From NCBI GenBank assembly GCA_003168355.1, contig PMSQ01000161.1, positions 1-61,103 of the forward strand: a stretch of 61,103 nucleotides of DNA, given 5' to 3'. Shown here piece after piece: positions 34,568 to 44,499 of this stretch. Position 1 is the stretch's first letter. Every line of letters starts with the position of its first letter. Below the pieces are notes generated by a model, which saw nothing but the letters and a program-made list of their open reading frames with translations, was not told the origin of the DNA and searched no databases. Position numbers and translations under genes: made by a program. Source of the DNA: Acidobacteriaceae bacterium (GTDB lineage Bacteria; Acidobacteriota; Terriglobia; Terriglobales; Acidobacteriaceae).

Positions 34568-36556
34568 ATGCGCACCCTCGCACTCTTTGCTATCGTCATA
34601 CTCATGAGCACAGTCGCCGCCGAAACCATCGCTGCCCAGACTCTTCCCTCGCCTCAGGCCGTCACCGATCCCAAGCAGATCGCCTCCAAGCCCAACGCAC
34701 AGGTCGAGCCTCGAAGCTTGACTATCGAGAAGCTCTACATGACGCGACAGGTCGGCCGGCCTACATGGTCGCCCGACGGCAAGAGCATTGCCTTCATCTC
34801 GAACATGAGCGGACGCAACAACCTGTGGCTCGTCCCCGCCCAAGGTGGATGGCCGGTGCAGCTCACAGTCAGCGACCAGCGCCAGACCGCACCCGCATGG
34901 TCGCCCGACGGCAAGTGGATCGCCTATCAATCCGACTACGACGGCGACGAGCAGTGGGATATTTTTCTCGTTTCACCCAAGACCGGCAAAGTTGTCAACC
35001 TCACCAGCACGCGCGAGATTGCTGAAACCGATCCAACGTGGTCGCCCGACGGCCGCTATCTTGCCTACTTGGTGAAACCTAAGACTTCAGCGGCTCATGA
35101 GATTGACATCTACGACACGCTGCTGCGCGAGGTGACGCACCTCACCGCCAGCACGCCGCAGGACAAGGGCAACTCCAATCCCATCTGGTCGAAAGATGGG
35201 AAGTACATCGTCTACTCCCAAGAGCAGGCCAAGGGCACGGACTCAAACATCTTCAGCGCCGACGTAGCGACGGGAAAGAGCACACTGCTCACGCCCCATG
35301 AAGGCGAACAGCGCTTCTCCAATAACGACATTTCGCCCGACGGCAAGCACGTTCTGTTTAGCTCGAACGCTGCTAACGGTTATGAAAACGTTGGCTTGCT
35401 GGAAATCGCGACAAAAAAGATTTCATGGCTGACCAAAGACAAATGGGAAATCCGCGGCGGCGAGTTCTCCCCGGACGGCAAACGCATCACTTTCAGCGCC
35501 AACGTCGATGGGAATGAAGATATCTATCTGCACGATCTCGCGACTGGCAAGTCTACGGTGTTGCCCATCCCGAAAGGCGTGAACGAGCCCGCCGGCGGAC
35601 ACTCTGCCTTCACCAAGGACGGCTCGCGACTTCTCTACTATCACAACGGACCTACCGCGCCGGCCGATCTGTGGGTATATACGCTGGCAACCGGCAGGTC
35701 GCATCAAGTCACGCACTCCCTCGTGGCTGGCGTGCGTTCGGAAGACATGGTCGAGCCTTATCTCGTGCACTATCCCAGCCGCGACGGCAAGTGGACCATC
35801 TCCGCGTTTCTCTACGTGCCCTTCAATATGGCGCGCAACGGCGAGAACGCCGCCATCGTTTACATTCACGGCGGGCCGACAGCACAGACGATGAATTCGT
35901 TCAACCGCTTCGTGCAGTATGCCGCCAATCAGGGATACATGGTGCTCGCGCCCAACTATCGGGGATCAACCGGTTATGGCAAAGAATTTCAGCAAGCGAA
36001 TTTATTCGACATGGGTGGCGGCGATTTGCAGGATGTGCTCGCAGGGGTGGACTGGATCAAGCAGACCGGACACCTCGATCCCAAGAAGATCGCCGTAATG
36101 GGCGGAAGCTATGGTGGCTATCTCAGCATGATGTCGGTGACGAAAGCACCGGACGTTTGGGCCGCAGGCGTGCCTATTGTTCCCTTCGTGAACTGGTTTA
36201 CCGAAATCGAGAACGAAGATCCGGTGCTGCAGCAGTCCGATCTTGCGACCATGGGCGATGTGGTGAAGAACAAAGCGCTATACGAAGACCGCTCGCCCAT
36301 CAACTTCATCGATCAGATCAAAGCGCCGCTGCTCTTGCTCGCTGGAGGCCACGATCCGCGCTGCCCGAAGTCGGAGACGCAGCAGGTGGTCGATGCCATC
36401 AAAAAGCGAGACGGAACGGTCGACTACAAAATCTACGAAAATGAAGGCCACGGCTTCGCCCGCGTCGAAAACCAGATCGATGCCTACCGGCGCGTCGCGG
36501 ATTTCCTGCTGGCGCACGTCCCGCCGGCGGATTGCAGTTGCTCGCTGAGCGAATAG
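34568..36556 (+). CDS. Exported S9-family peptidase (acylaminoacyl/prolyl oligopeptidase type)
   Basis: 662 residues with a signal peptide (1-24). A TolB/PD40-type beta-propeller spans about 50-390, with repeats of WSPDGK..AY (GRPTWSPDGKSIAFISN and similar). The alpha/beta-hydrolase follows with Ser514 (GGSYGGYLS), Asp596 (GGHDPR) and His628 (EGHGF). The propeller gates access, so only short peptides are cut. It probably works in the periplasm on scavenged peptides. It converges with hemD. Confidence 0.93.
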   Translation: MRTLALFAIVILMSTVAAETIAAQTLPSPQAVTDPKQIASKPNAQVEPRSLTIEKLYMTRQVGRPTWSPDGKSIAFISNMSGRNNLWLVPAQGGWPVQLTVSDQRQTAPAWSPDGKWIAYQSDYDGDEQWDIFLVSPKTGKVVNLTSTREIAETDPTWSPDGRYLAYLVKPKTSAAHEIDIYDTLLREVTHLTASTPQDKGNSNPIWSKDGKYIVYSQEQAKGTDSNIFSADVATGKSTLLTPHEGEQRFSNNDISPDGKHVLFSSNAANGYENVGLLEIATKKISWLTKDKWEIRGGEFSPDGKRITFSANVDGNEDIYLHDLATGKSTVLPIPKGVNEPAGGHSAFTKDGSRLLYYHNGPTAPADLWVYTLATGRSHQVTHSLVAGVRSEDMVEPYLVHYPSRDGKWTISAFLYVPFNMARNGENAAIVYIHGGPTAQTMNSFNRFVQYAANQGYMVLAPNYRGSTGYGKEFQQANLFDMGGGDLQDVLAGVDWIKQTGHLDPKKIAVMGGSYGGYLSMMSVTKAPDVWAAGVPIVPFVNWFTEIENEDPVLQQSDLATMGDVVKNKALYEDRSPINFIDQIKAPLLLLAGGHDPRCPKSETQQVVDAIKKRDGTVDYKIYENEGHGFARVENQIDAYRRVADFLLAHVPPADCSCSLSE

Positions 36557-36566
36557 GCGATCCGGC

Positions 36567-37424
36567 TCACGGCTGCACTGCACTCTTGTCTAAGTTTCTA
36601 ACCCTGGTAGGAACAGGCTCGGCCATCGCATGCGCGATGGCCTGCACCAGCCCCGGGATCGTGAACTCTGTGGCTTCAATTTCCACGCGCAAGCCTAACT
36701 CGCTCGAAGTGGAAGAAGTAACCGGCCCAATGGATGCGAGCTTTATCCCATCGAGGTTCGCGTTGGCCTTACCCAACAACACCACGAAGTTGCGCACCGT
36801 CGAAGAACTCGTGAATGCAACCACATCCGGACGCCGCTGCGGACTTGCGATCGCACTGCGCAATCGCGTACGCGAAGACTGCGGCACAACAGTTTCATAC
36901 GCTTCCACCACATCTACTCGCGCCCCGGCCTCGCGCAACTCCCGTGGAATCACATCGCGAGCAACTTTAGCGCGTACCAGCAACACCCGCTTCCCTTTCA
37001 CGCGCCTCCGCAAGCTGCGTACCACCGACTCGGCCACGTACTCTCTGGGAACAACATCGACCTTGCCGCCGCGCTGCTCGATCGCCCTCTTCGTCGCCGG
37101 GCCAATGGCCGCGATGTGCAAATGGGCAAGATGCTTTTTTGTCAGGCGCAGCTTGGCCAGTCGCTCCCACATGGCTTCCACTCCGTTCACGCTGGTAAGG
37201 ATGAGCCAGTCATAAGTGGCAAGATTCCTCAGCGCCGAATCCAAAGGCTTGAAACTTCGCGGCTGGCGGATTTCGATGAACGGAATCTCGATCACGATCG
37301 CGCCCAGCTTGCGCAGTTCGCGGGAGAGCGCGCCGGCCTGATGCCGCGCGCGGCCCACCAGCACGCGAATGCCAGCCAGCGGAAGCCGCCGCGACCGCTT
37401 TTCGGATTGCTTGCGATGATTCAT
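36567..37424 (-). CDS. hemD: Uroporphyrinogen-III synthase
   Basis: 285 residues. The two-lobed HemD pattern is visible: GIRVLVGRARHQAGALSREL at the start, DWLILTSVNGVEAMWERL, AAIGPATKRAIEQRGGKVD, and PDVVAFTSSSTVRNFVVLL, then KLASIGPVTSSTSSELG. It closes hydroxymethylbilane into uroporphyrinogen III with D-ring inversion. It is the last gene of the haem operon, 9 bp after the PaiB-like gene. HemD is poorly conserved, but the order hemA-hemC-hemD supports the call. Confidence 0.93.
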   Translation of the reverse strand: MNHRKQSEKRSRRLPLAGIRVLVGRARHQAGALSRELRKLGAIVIEIPFIEIRQPRSFKPLDSALRNLATYDWLILTSVNGVEAMWERLAKLRLTKKHLAHLHIAAIGPATKRAIEQRGGKVDVVPREYVAESVVRSLRRRVKGKRVLLVRAKVARDVIPRELREAGARVDVVEAYETVVPQSSRTRLRSAIASPQRRPDVVAFTSSSTVRNFVVLLGKANANLDGIKLASIGPVTSSTSSELGLRVEIEATEFTIPGLVQAIAHAMAEPVPTRVRNLDKSAVQP

Positions 37425-37433
37425 TCTCCGCGA

Positions 37434-38054
37434 TCAGACCCCCAGACCTTGCTTCTCCATCAGCTTTGCGATTTCAGCGACGGCTGAGTCCGGGCTTTGT
37501 GCCAAGGACGCGATGACCGCCGCCTGGTCCGCCTTGCTGCGATTCTGGCTGATCTTGAACTTGGCCTCGATCCGGGTGGCGACCATCTCAAAGCCGACAA
37601 TGTGTTTCAACATCCCGTAGCGAAACTTGTCGCTGAGGCTGATCCATTGCTCGAAGTAGGCCGGATCGAATGCGTGGATGATGTCGCGCGTCTCTTCCAG
37701 AAGACGCTCAGGCTCGGTAACCGCGCGGGCGCGCCCGTATACATGCACGGCGGCATAGTTCCAGGTGGGCACGCTCTCCCGGCTTTCGTACAGGCTGGGG
37801 GAAATATAGGCGTGTGGGCCGTGAAAGATGGCCAGGGACTCCTGATCGCTTTGCAGAAGACCGCAGTGCGGATTGGCCTTGGCCATGTGACCGTGGAGCA
37901 CCATCTGATTATCCGCGTCCCTGGCGAGGATGGGGATATGCGTGGCGAACGGACCGCTGTCTGAAGGCGAAACTAGAATGGCAAACGGATTCGCCTGGAC
38001 GAAGGAAACTGTGTCCGCACGATCGCGAACCCGGTTAAATTCTGGAATGTACAT
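37434..38054 (-). CDS. PaiB-type FMN-binding split-barrel protein
   Basis: 206 residues. MYIPEFNRV, FATHIPILAR, GHMAKANPHCGLL, IFHGPHAYISPSLY and VPTWNYAAVHVYGRA are hallmark PaiB motifs of the pyridoxamine-oxidase-like FMN-binding fold. In Bacillus, PaiB is a negative regulator of sporulation and protease genes; elsewhere its function is uncertain. It sits inside the haem operon, immediately upstream of hemD, so a flavin- or haem-linked role is possible. Confidence 0.92.
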   Translation of the reverse strand: MYIPEFNRVRDRADTVSFVQANPFAILVSPSDSGPFATHIPILARDADNQMVLHGHMAKANPHCGLLQSDQESLAIFHGPHAYISPSLYESRESVPTWNYAAVHVYGRARAVTEPERLLEETRDIIHAFDPAYFEQWISLSDKFRYGMLKHIVGFEMVATRIEAKFKISQNRSKADQAAVIASLAQSPDSAVAEIAKLMEKQGLGV

Positions 38055-38098
38055 GCTTCGGCTCTCCTTTGATCCGCAGACCGATCCAGGTTCGGGTC

Positions 38099-38611
38099 TT
38101 ACAGGCTGCAGTCTTTTTTTCGCACGTGCAGAAGTTTTTCGACTTCGGCGATCACGACTCCCACCTCGTCTCTTACTTCCACCGTGAAGATCGGCTCGTA
38201 CTTCGGCAACGTCTTCAGTTTCTCGCGAATGTCGTCGATCTGGCTATCGGACAAACGAAATTCCGCACGCACCGTTCCCTTCCCCGGCTTCCTGTAGCGA
38301 ATGCTCGCGGCCTTGTCCCACACAATGTAATCGCGGCCCAGGTTCGCCATCAGCATGAGCATATAGAACGGGTCGGTCATGGCAAACAACGATCCGCCGA
38401 AATGCGTGCCCACATAGTTCGCGTTCCAGAAGCCCAGCTTCATCTCCACATCGACGGCCCTCATGTCGGGCGCAATATGCTGGACGCGAATGCCCGCGCC
38501 CAGAAACGGTGGCCACAGGTTGATCCAACGGCGGAGTGCATGCGAGCTTCTTGTGCCGCCGAGAAGTCGCAGGAGAACGCCGCCACTCTTCATTTTATTT
38601 TTCCGCGTCAC
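38099..38611 (-). CDS. Hotdog-fold protein, DUF4442 (thioesterase-like)
   Basis: 170 residues (possibly 164 from Met7). The hotdog helix region reads NANYVGTHFGGSLFAMTDPFYMLML, as in DUF4442 relatives of PaaI/YiiD thioesterases. It probably hydrolyses an acyl-CoA or acyl-ACP, though the substrate is unknown. It lies 12 bp downstream of hemC in the same operon. Confidence 0.87.
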   Translation of the reverse strand: MTRKNKMKSGGVLLRLLGGTRSSHALRRWINLWPPFLGAGIRVQHIAPDMRAVDVEMKLGFWNANYVGTHFGGSLFAMTDPFYMLMLMANLGRDYIVWDKAASIRYRKPGKGTVRAEFRLSDSQIDDIREKLKTLPKYEPIFTVEVRDEVGVVIAEVEKLLHVRKKDCSL

Positions 38612-38623
38612 TACGATTCGAGC

Positions 38624-39565
38624 TCACGGTTGCGGCGGGATGGCCAACCCGCGGCCGTAGACGGCTTCGAGGATTTCGTCCGCGCCGCGACGAAGCAAGG
38701 TTTCGCCGACGTCGTGGCCCAGTTTTTCCGGGTCGCCGAGATTGCCTTCGCGTGATTCGCGCAGGAGTTTCGAACCGTCAGGGTCGGCGACGATGGCTTC
38801 GAGATGCAGTTCGCCATCTTGCACTTCCGCAAAGGCGCCAATGGGAACCTGGCAGCCTCCGCCGAGGCGGTTGAGCAACGCGCGCTCGCAAGTGGTGGCG
38901 GCGCGGGCGGCATGATCATCCAAGAACGCAAGGTACCGGCGTGTGTCCGCGTCGCCTTCGCGAATCTCGATGCCGAGCGCTCCCTGCCCGGCGGCGGGGC
39001 ACATCACTTCGGCGGGGATGATCTGCTTGATCAATTCCGTTTTGCCCAGACGATTCAGTCCGGCTGCGGCCAGGATGATAGCGTCGAATTCACCTTGCTC
39101 AAGTTTGCGCAGGCGCGTATCGACGTTGCCCCGTAGGGGATGAATGTCGAGATCAAGCCGAATGGCCTTGAGTTGCGCCTGGCGGCGCAAGCTGGAGGTT
39201 CCCACACGCGCGCCTTGTGGAAGATCCGAAATTCTTGCATACAGCCGCGAACAGAGGGCGTCGCGCGGGTCTTGCCTTTCCGTGATCGCGGCGATTTCGA
39301 ATCCGAGAGGAAGTTCGGTGGGCATATCTTTCAAAGAATGCACGGCGAGATCGACATGGCCGGTGGCGAGGGCTTCTTCAATCTCTTTGGTGAACATGCC
39401 CTTGGTGCCGACCATGGCAAGGGCCACATCGGTGATTTTGTCGCCGGTCGTGTGGATGATTTCGATTTCCACTTCGTGACCTCGCGCGCGGAGCAGCGCG
39501 GAGATATGGTTGGCCTGCCATAGGGCGAGTTGCGAGCCGCGGGAACCGATGCGGAGTGTGGGCAT
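38624..39565 (-). CDS. hemC: Porphobilinogen deaminase (hydroxymethylbilane synthase)
   Basis: 313 residues. The dipyrromethane-binding Cys238 is in [10 protein letters not shown] and the catalytic Asp80 in [28 protein letters not shown] and the N-terminal [15 protein letters not shown] are standard. It polymerises four porphobilinogens into hydroxymethylbilane. Its start codon overlaps the hemA stop by 1 nt (TAATG), so the two are translationally coupled. Confidence 0.98.
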   Translation of the reverse strand: MPTLRIGSRGSQLALWQANHISALLRARGHEVEIEIIHTTGDKITDVALAMVGTKGMFTKEIEEALATGHVDLAVHSLKDMPTELPLGFEIAAITERQDPRDALCSRLYARISDLPQGARVGTSSLRRQAQLKAIRLDLDIHPLRGNVDTRLRKLEQGEFDAIILAAAGLNRLGKTELIKQIIPAEVMCPAAGQGALGIEIREGDADTRRYLAFLDDHAARAATTCERALLNRLGGGCQVPIGAFAEVQDGELHLEAIVADPDGSKLLRESREGNLGDPEKLGHDVGETLLRRGADEILEAVYGRGLAIPPQP

Positions 39566-40902
39566 TAGTGACGCGACTCCACTCCCTTCTTTGACGCATC
39601 TTCACCTGGCGATTCTCCGCTTGCCGGCGATGCCGGCCCCTTTTCTTTGTTGTGCAGATTGAATAACCTCCGCACTACATCGATCACCGTGGTGGCCTCG
39701 GCCTCGCGGGCAGCGGTCTTTAGTGTGGTGATCGGAGTGTGCATCACTTTGTTGATGATGCCGCGGCTCAGCGACTCCACTGCCATTTCCTGCTCCGGAG
39801 TCAGTGTACCCATGCGGCCTCGCACGCGGTCGATTTCGGCTTGACGGATAGTTTCCAAATGATCCTGCAGCGACACGATGGTCGGCACAACATCAAGCGT
39901 GCGCAGGCGGGCTTCAAAGCGCTCAACTTCGCTGGCAATGATGGCTTCGGCGAGTTCGGCCTTGTGACTGCGGTCGGCAACGTGGCTGCTGACTGCCTGC
40001 TGCAGATCGTCAATGTCGTAGGCAAAGATGCCGTCGAGCTTGGCCATTTCGGGCGAGACATCGCGGGGCACGGCGATGTCGATAAAAAACATGGGTCGAT
40101 TTTTGCGGCGGGCCAGGAACTGTTCGCCATGCTCGCGGCGGAAAATGGCGTGCGGCGCGCCGGTCGAGGTGATGACGATGTCCGCGCGGTCACAAGAGTC
40201 ATACAAGTCGTCAAACTTGATGGCTTGACCGTCGAACTTTTGCGCCAGTCCGATGGCGCGGTCGTACGTGCGGTTGGCGACGAAGATCGAAGCACAGCCG
40301 TGGGCCATCAGATGGCGTGCGGCCAGTTCGCTCATCTTGCCAGCGCCGACGATAAAAACGTTCTTGCCCTGCAGGGTTCCGAAAATCTTCTTAGCCAATT
40401 CCACCGCAACTGAGGCGATGGAAACCGAAGACGAACCTACCGCAGTCTCGGTGCGCACCCGCTTGGCAACGGCAAAGGCCCGGGTGAAGAGTTGATCGAG
40501 TTGGCCGCGTACCGAACCCACGGCGCGGGCAGTGGCATAAGCCTCTTTCACCTGGCCAAGGATCTGGGCTTCGCCGACGACCATCGAATCCAGGCTCGAA
40601 GCCATCCGGAAGATGTGCCGCACCGCATCTTTCGCCCGAAACTCGTATAGGTGCGCGTCCAATTCTTTGGCGCTCAAGTGAAAATGCTCGTGCAGAAAAC
40701 CTCGCAGGTCGGCAGAACCGTTCGTGGTATGAGTGATCATTTCCACGCGATTGCAGGTGGAAATAATCATGCCCTCTTCCACGCCAGGATGCGCAGTAAG
40801 ATCGCGGCAGCAATCGGGCAGACGCGATTCCGGGATCGCCAGTCGCTCACGCAATTCGAGCGGCGCGCTCTTGTGATTCACGCCAATGAGCTGGTATCTC
40901 AT
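39565..40902 (-). CDS. hemA: Glutamyl-tRNA reductase
   Basis: 445 residues from the ATG ending at 40902 ([19 protein letters not shown]); the longer frame is a shadow of the upstream gene. Catalytic Cys50 is in [21 protein letters not shown], the NADPH-binding [13 protein letters not shown] and a C-terminal dimerisation helix follow. It makes glutamate-1-semialdehyde from Glu-tRNA, so this organism uses the C5 route to haem. Its start overlaps the upstream hemX stop by 4 bp. Confidence 0.98.
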   Translation of the reverse strand: MRYQLIGVNHKSAPLELRERLAIPESRLPDCCRDLTAHPGVEEGMIISTCNRVEMITHTTNGSADLRGFLHEHFHLSAKELDAHLYEFRAKDAVRHIFRMASSLDSMVVGEAQILGQVKEAYATARAVGSVRGQLDQLFTRAFAVAKRVRTETAVGSSSVSIASVAVELAKKIFGTLQGKNVFIVGAGKMSELAARHLMAHGCASIFVANRTYDRAIGLAQKFDGQAIKFDDLYDSCDRADIVITSTGAPHAIFRREHGEQFLARRKNRPMFFIDIAVPRDVSPEMAKLDGIFAYDIDDLQQAVSSHVADRSHKAELAEAIIASEVERFEARLRTLDVVPTIVSLQDHLETIRQAEIDRVRGRMGTLTPEQEMAVESLSRGIINKVMHTPITTLKTAAREAEATTVIDVVRRLFNLHNKEKGPASPASGESPGEDASKKGVESRH

Positions 40903-41711
40903 GAGGCGGCAAACCTGTGGATGGTAGAAAAATAGTTGGCGGCCCAAGCCACAATGGCGGCCACAAACGCAAACGTGGCCAGCACGGCGGCGCGGCGGCC
41001 ACGCCATCCCGAATTCCAGCGGGTAACCACCATGACCATGTAGACGGCCCACATCAGGATCGACAAGAGGATCTTCGGATCCTCAAAGTCGATGTGGCCG
41101 TAGGCTGACATGGCCACAATCGAGCCCGTAATCAGGCCAAGCGTCATGAAAGGGAAACCCAGCAACAGGGACCGGTAGCCGATCTGGTCAATCACTTCCA
41201 GCGCGGGCAAAAAAGAAATCAAGCTGCTGGGCTTCTTGGCTTTCAAGCGACGCTCCTGCAGCAGGTAAAGCAGGCTGGCGCCGAAGCTGAGCACCAGCGC
41301 GGCATATCCCGTGAAGATGAGGATGATGTGCGCAATCAGCCATCCCTTGTGCTGCACGAAAGCGGTCAGCAGGACGGGTTGCTGGTCCAAGGCCGCGACA
41401 AAGGTCAGGAAAAACACAATCGGGAACACAACCACGCCGGGCGAAGTGGTCTGATAGATGGCGTAGATGATCATAAAAAACGTCATCGAGAAGAAAGCCA
41501 GCAGCGATTCCCCGTTGTGCACCGAAGCCCAGACCACATGGCCGGAGAGGAAAAGCTCGACCAGCGAGACGAAGTGGAAGACCATGCCCAGGCTGGCGGC
41601 GTGCAGCGCGATGCGGCTGAAAAGCTCGCTCGTGCGGGTGAGCGCAAAGAAGGCGTAGATCAGCCCGATGAAGTAACAAGCCAGCGCGAAGCGCAACCAG
41701 AGTAATGCCAT
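40899..41711 (-). CDS. HemX/CcsA-type cytochrome c assembly membrane protein
   Basis: 270 residues with about eight membrane helices. WLIAHIILIFTGYAALVLSFGASLLYLLQE is the conserved helix-loop of the CcsA/CcmC/HemX superfamily. When beside hemA such proteins are called HemX; a role in haem handling or in controlling HemA level is known in Bacillus. It is the first gene of the haem operon, overlapping hemA by 4 bp (ATGA). No cytochrome c synthetase partner (Ccs1) is in the window. Confidence 0.9.
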   Translation of the reverse strand: MALLWLRFALACYFIGLIYAFFALTRTSELFSRIALHAASLGMVFHFVSLVELFLSGHVVWASVHNGESLLAFFSMTFFMIIYAIYQTTSPGVVVFPIVFFLTFVAALDQQPVLLTAFVQHKGWLIAHIILIFTGYAALVLSFGASLLYLLQERRLKAKKPSSLISFLPALEVIDQIGYRSLLLGFPFMTLGLITGSIVAMSAYGHIDFEDPKILLSILMWAVYMVMVVTRWNSGWRGRRAAVLATFAFVAAIVAWAANYFSTIHRFAAS

Positions 41712-41735
41712 AGGCTAGGTAAGTATCAGAGTCCG

Positions 41736-41772
41736 CTGATTTTAATGCAAATCAGCCAAGTTCGAAGAACTT
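41736..41772. promoter_or_regulatory. Two inverted repeats in the leader region of the haem operon
   Basis: CTGATTT-TAATGC-AAATCAG (41736-41755) and AAGTTC-GAA-GAACTT (41758-41772) lie 25-61 bp upstream of the hemX ATG. They could be operator sites or leader hairpins. The function is inferred only from position. Confidence 0.4.
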
Positions 41773-41930
41773 GTTCTTTCTGCCCAGATACCCCGTCCCT
41801 TTCCACGCATTATATTCCGTACAGAGAGCGTGTAACGCGGTTCAAGACACCATCGGCACGTTCTTAGCTTCTCGGTCGGCATCGTCGACCGATCATTATG
41901 CCTTAGGCCATGCTGTTTTCAGGCTCTGAC

Positions 41931-42422
41931 TCATTCCACGCCCAGACTCGCGAGCGCTTCTTCCAGCCCGGCGGCATGCACCAGCAGTCGTCGGCCGTGC
42001 GCCTTTACATCTTCCAGTTCGTCGAAGGCGCGGAACAACCGGAGCTTGGCGGCAGCATACTGCTCCGCGTCGGTAAGTGGACGATTGTGAACCTTCGTCC
42101 ACGTAGTCACTGACTCTTCCGGCAGAAAGACGCTTACGGCGTAGGTCAGCTTCCGATCGGAGGTGACATCAAATACGAATTCCTTGGCTGGCGCTTCGGG
42201 GTCGTTTGCCAGCGCCGCTCGCTCGCCAACGAAGTAGTACTGGTAGACATATCCCTGAGTGCCGGCGTAGGTCTTCAAGCGGCGGACGGTCTTATCCGGA
42301 GACATGCGGACATTATGAACGGTCGTCGACATTTTGTCGTCGTCCCACGTTGGCCAGACTTGCGAATCACCGGGATAGGAAGCGCCCGCGACGCGCGGTA
42401 CTGAGGTTCGCACTTGGACCAT
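41931..42422 (-). CDS. Exosortase-EpsI-like or stand-alone hypothetical protein
   Basis: 163 residues from the ATG ending at 42422, preferred because the longer frame would overlap the divergent GGDEF-EAL start. The body is SQVWPTWDDDKMSTTVHNVR and GYVYQYYFVGERA, then KEFVFDVTSDRKLTYAVSVFLPEE. It has a beta-rich core and a helical C-terminus (AEQYAAAKLRLFRAFDELED). The EpsI comparison rests only on overall shape and is weak. Treat as hypothetical. Confidence 0.6.
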   Translation of the reverse strand: MVQVRTSVPRVAGASYPGDSQVWPTWDDDKMSTTVHNVRMSPDKTVRRLKTYAGTQGYVYQYYFVGERAALANDPEAPAKEFVFDVTSDRKLTYAVSVFLPEESVTTWTKVHNRPLTDAEQYAAAKLRLFRAFDELEDVKAHGRRLLVHAAGLEEALASLGVE

Positions 42423-42522
42423 CGCGAAGCTAAATTTCCTGCCAAGATTGCCGATATCTTCCTTGGGAGTTTCGCTGGCCAGTCGCGCCGGCAGCAACGC
42501 CAGCGATTTCCCAAGGTTACAA

Positions 42523-44367
42523 ATGATCGACTGGAAATGGTTCACTTTCGGGGCACTCGCAATCCTGGTGATCTACCAGCAGATCCGCGTCTACCATATC
42601 CGCCGCGAGTCGAAGAAACGCGAAGAGCTGTTCCAGATCGTCACGGAAAATGCGGCCGACATGATTGCCCTGGTGGACGTGAAGGGACGTCGGCTTTACA
42701 ACAGTCCCGCGTACAAACGAGTCTTGGGCTATTCCGCGGCAGAACTGGGAGAAACGTCTGCCTTTGAGCAGATCCATCCCGACGATCGTTTTAGAGTGCT
42801 CGAAGCGGCACAGGAGGCGCGCAGCACGGGAATCGGAAAGAAGGTGGAGTACCGCGCCCGCCACAAGGACGGCACTTGGCGGGTTCTGGAGTCCATGGCT
42901 GGCATCATCCGGGACGAGAAAGGCGATGTCTCTAAGTTGGTCATTGTGAATCGTGACATCACGGATCGCAAACGAGCCCAGGAGCAAGCTGACCACAATT
43001 CCTTTCACGATGGCCTGAGCGGGCTCCCGAACCGGCTTCTCTTCCTGGATCGCCTGCAGAGCTCGTTTGATCACGCCAAACGCAACCCGGACCGGCAATA
43101 CGCCGTCTTGCTCGTTGATCTGGATGGTTTCAAGGTGTTCAACGACACCATGGGTCCGGCGGCCGGCGATCAGGTGATCGTCGAAATCAGCCACCGCCTG
43201 GAGGGCTGTCTTCGGCACGACGATACGGTTTCCCGCCCGCAGGCAGCTCTTCCAATGAAAAACACAATTCTCTCCCGAATGGGCGGAGACGAATTCACCA
43301 TCCTGCTGGAAGGAATAACCGATCCGAGCGATGCGATGCGGGCGGCAAAACGAATTCTTTCCAGGGTGGCCGAGCCCTTGCTGGTGGAAGGACGGGAAGT
43401 GCGTACCTCGGCGAGCGTGGGAATCGCTTTAAGCACGCCCGCTCACCAGCGGGCGGAGGAACTGCTGCAGGATGCCGACGTCGCGATGCGCCGGGCCAAA
43501 GCCATGGGAGGATCCCGCTGTGAGGTGTTTGACGAAGCGATGCACACGCGCGCCGTTAACCGGCTGAAGCTGGAAAACGAGTTGCGCGACGCGATCGGCC
43601 AACGTCAATTCCGGGTCTACTACCAGCCCATCGTGAACCTGGAGACGAACCAGATTACGGGGTTTGAAGCCTTGCTGCGCTGGCAGCATCCGGAGCAAGG
43701 TTTGATTTCTGCGTTCAAGTTTCTGGCAGCGGCGGAAGACACGGGGTTGCTGGTATCCACTGGCCACTGGGTCATTCTGCAGGCATGCCAGCAATTGCGT
43801 GTCTGGGACAATGAAATTCCCGCGATGGAGGCGGTGAATATAAACGTGAATGTCTCCGCCAAGCAATTGGCCGATGCCGGCTTCGTCACCGACTTGTCAG
43901 CGACTCTGCGGGAGACCGGCATCGATCCATCACGCCTGCATCTGGAAATGACGGAGAGCGTTGCGGCTGTCGATGCAAAGCTGACGGCAACGGTGCTCTC
44001 GCACCTTAAGCAACTGCGGATAGGCGTAGTCCTCGATGATTTTGGAACGGGCAATTCTTCCTTGAGCGGGCTGCGGCAAATCGCGGTGGAAGCATTGAAG
44101 ATCGACCGCTCCCTGGTCGGCGGAATGCTGCTCGATCGCGGGGCTCGCGACATGGTGGAATTGATCATCCTGCTGGCACACAAACTAAAATTCAGGGTAA
44201 TTGCGGAAGGCGTTGAATCCGCCAAACAGCTCGATCAGCTCCGTGAGCTAGGTTGCGATCTGGGGCAGGGACACTTATTTTCATCGCCAGTTGAGGCGAA
44301 GGCAGCGGAACAGCTCTTGCGACAGGGGAATGCAGTCCTCCGTGCGAAAGTGGCTGGAGCGCAATAG
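42523..44367 (+). CDS. PAS-GGDEF-EAL cyclic-di-GMP signalling protein
   Basis: 614 residues with one N-terminal membrane helix (about 6-20). PAS follows (about 35-150), then GGDEF (motif intact at 254-258) and EAL (EALLRW from 382, with VNVSAKQL, EMTES, DDFGTG and AEGVES). Both catalytic motifs are complete, so synthesis and hydrolysis of c-di-GMP are both possible. Just before GGDEF there is an insertion of about 14 residues (PQAALPMKNTILSR). No I-site (RxxD) is seen in front. It is divergent from the gene at 41931. Confidence 0.95.
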   Translation: MIDWKWFTFGALAILVIYQQIRVYHIRRESKKREELFQIVTENAADMIALVDVKGRRLYNSPAYKRVLGYSAAELGETSAFEQIHPDDRFRVLEAAQEARSTGIGKKVEYRARHKDGTWRVLESMAGIIRDEKGDVSKLVIVNRDITDRKRAQEQADHNSFHDGLSGLPNRLLFLDRLQSSFDHAKRNPDRQYAVLLVDLDGFKVFNDTMGPAAGDQVIVEISHRLEGCLRHDDTVSRPQAALPMKNTILSRMGGDEFTILLEGITDPSDAMRAAKRILSRVAEPLLVEGREVRTSASVGIALSTPAHQRAEELLQDADVAMRRAKAMGGSRCEVFDEAMHTRAVNRLKLENELRDAIGQRQFRVYYQPIVNLETNQITGFEALLRWQHPEQGLISAFKFLAAAEDTGLLVSTGHWVILQACQQLRVWDNEIPAMEAVNINVNVSAKQLADAGFVTDLSATLRETGIDPSRLHLEMTESVAAVDAKLTATVLSHLKQLRIGVVLDDFGTGNSSLSGLRQIAVEALKIDRSLVGGMLLDRGARDMVELIILLAHKLKFRVIAEGVESAKQLDQLRELGCDLGQGHLFSSPVEAKAAEQLLRQGNAVLRAKVAGAQ

Positions 44368-44499
44368 TCAGTCTTAATCTTTAGGCTATCTTAATGATCG
44401 CATTGGGAAGGGTACGGCTTCACGGTCTGCGGAAAAGGGCGATGTCCGACTCCGTTTTGAAAGGGCCGGCTTAACGTAACGCGTGGGGCTCTGGACGCC

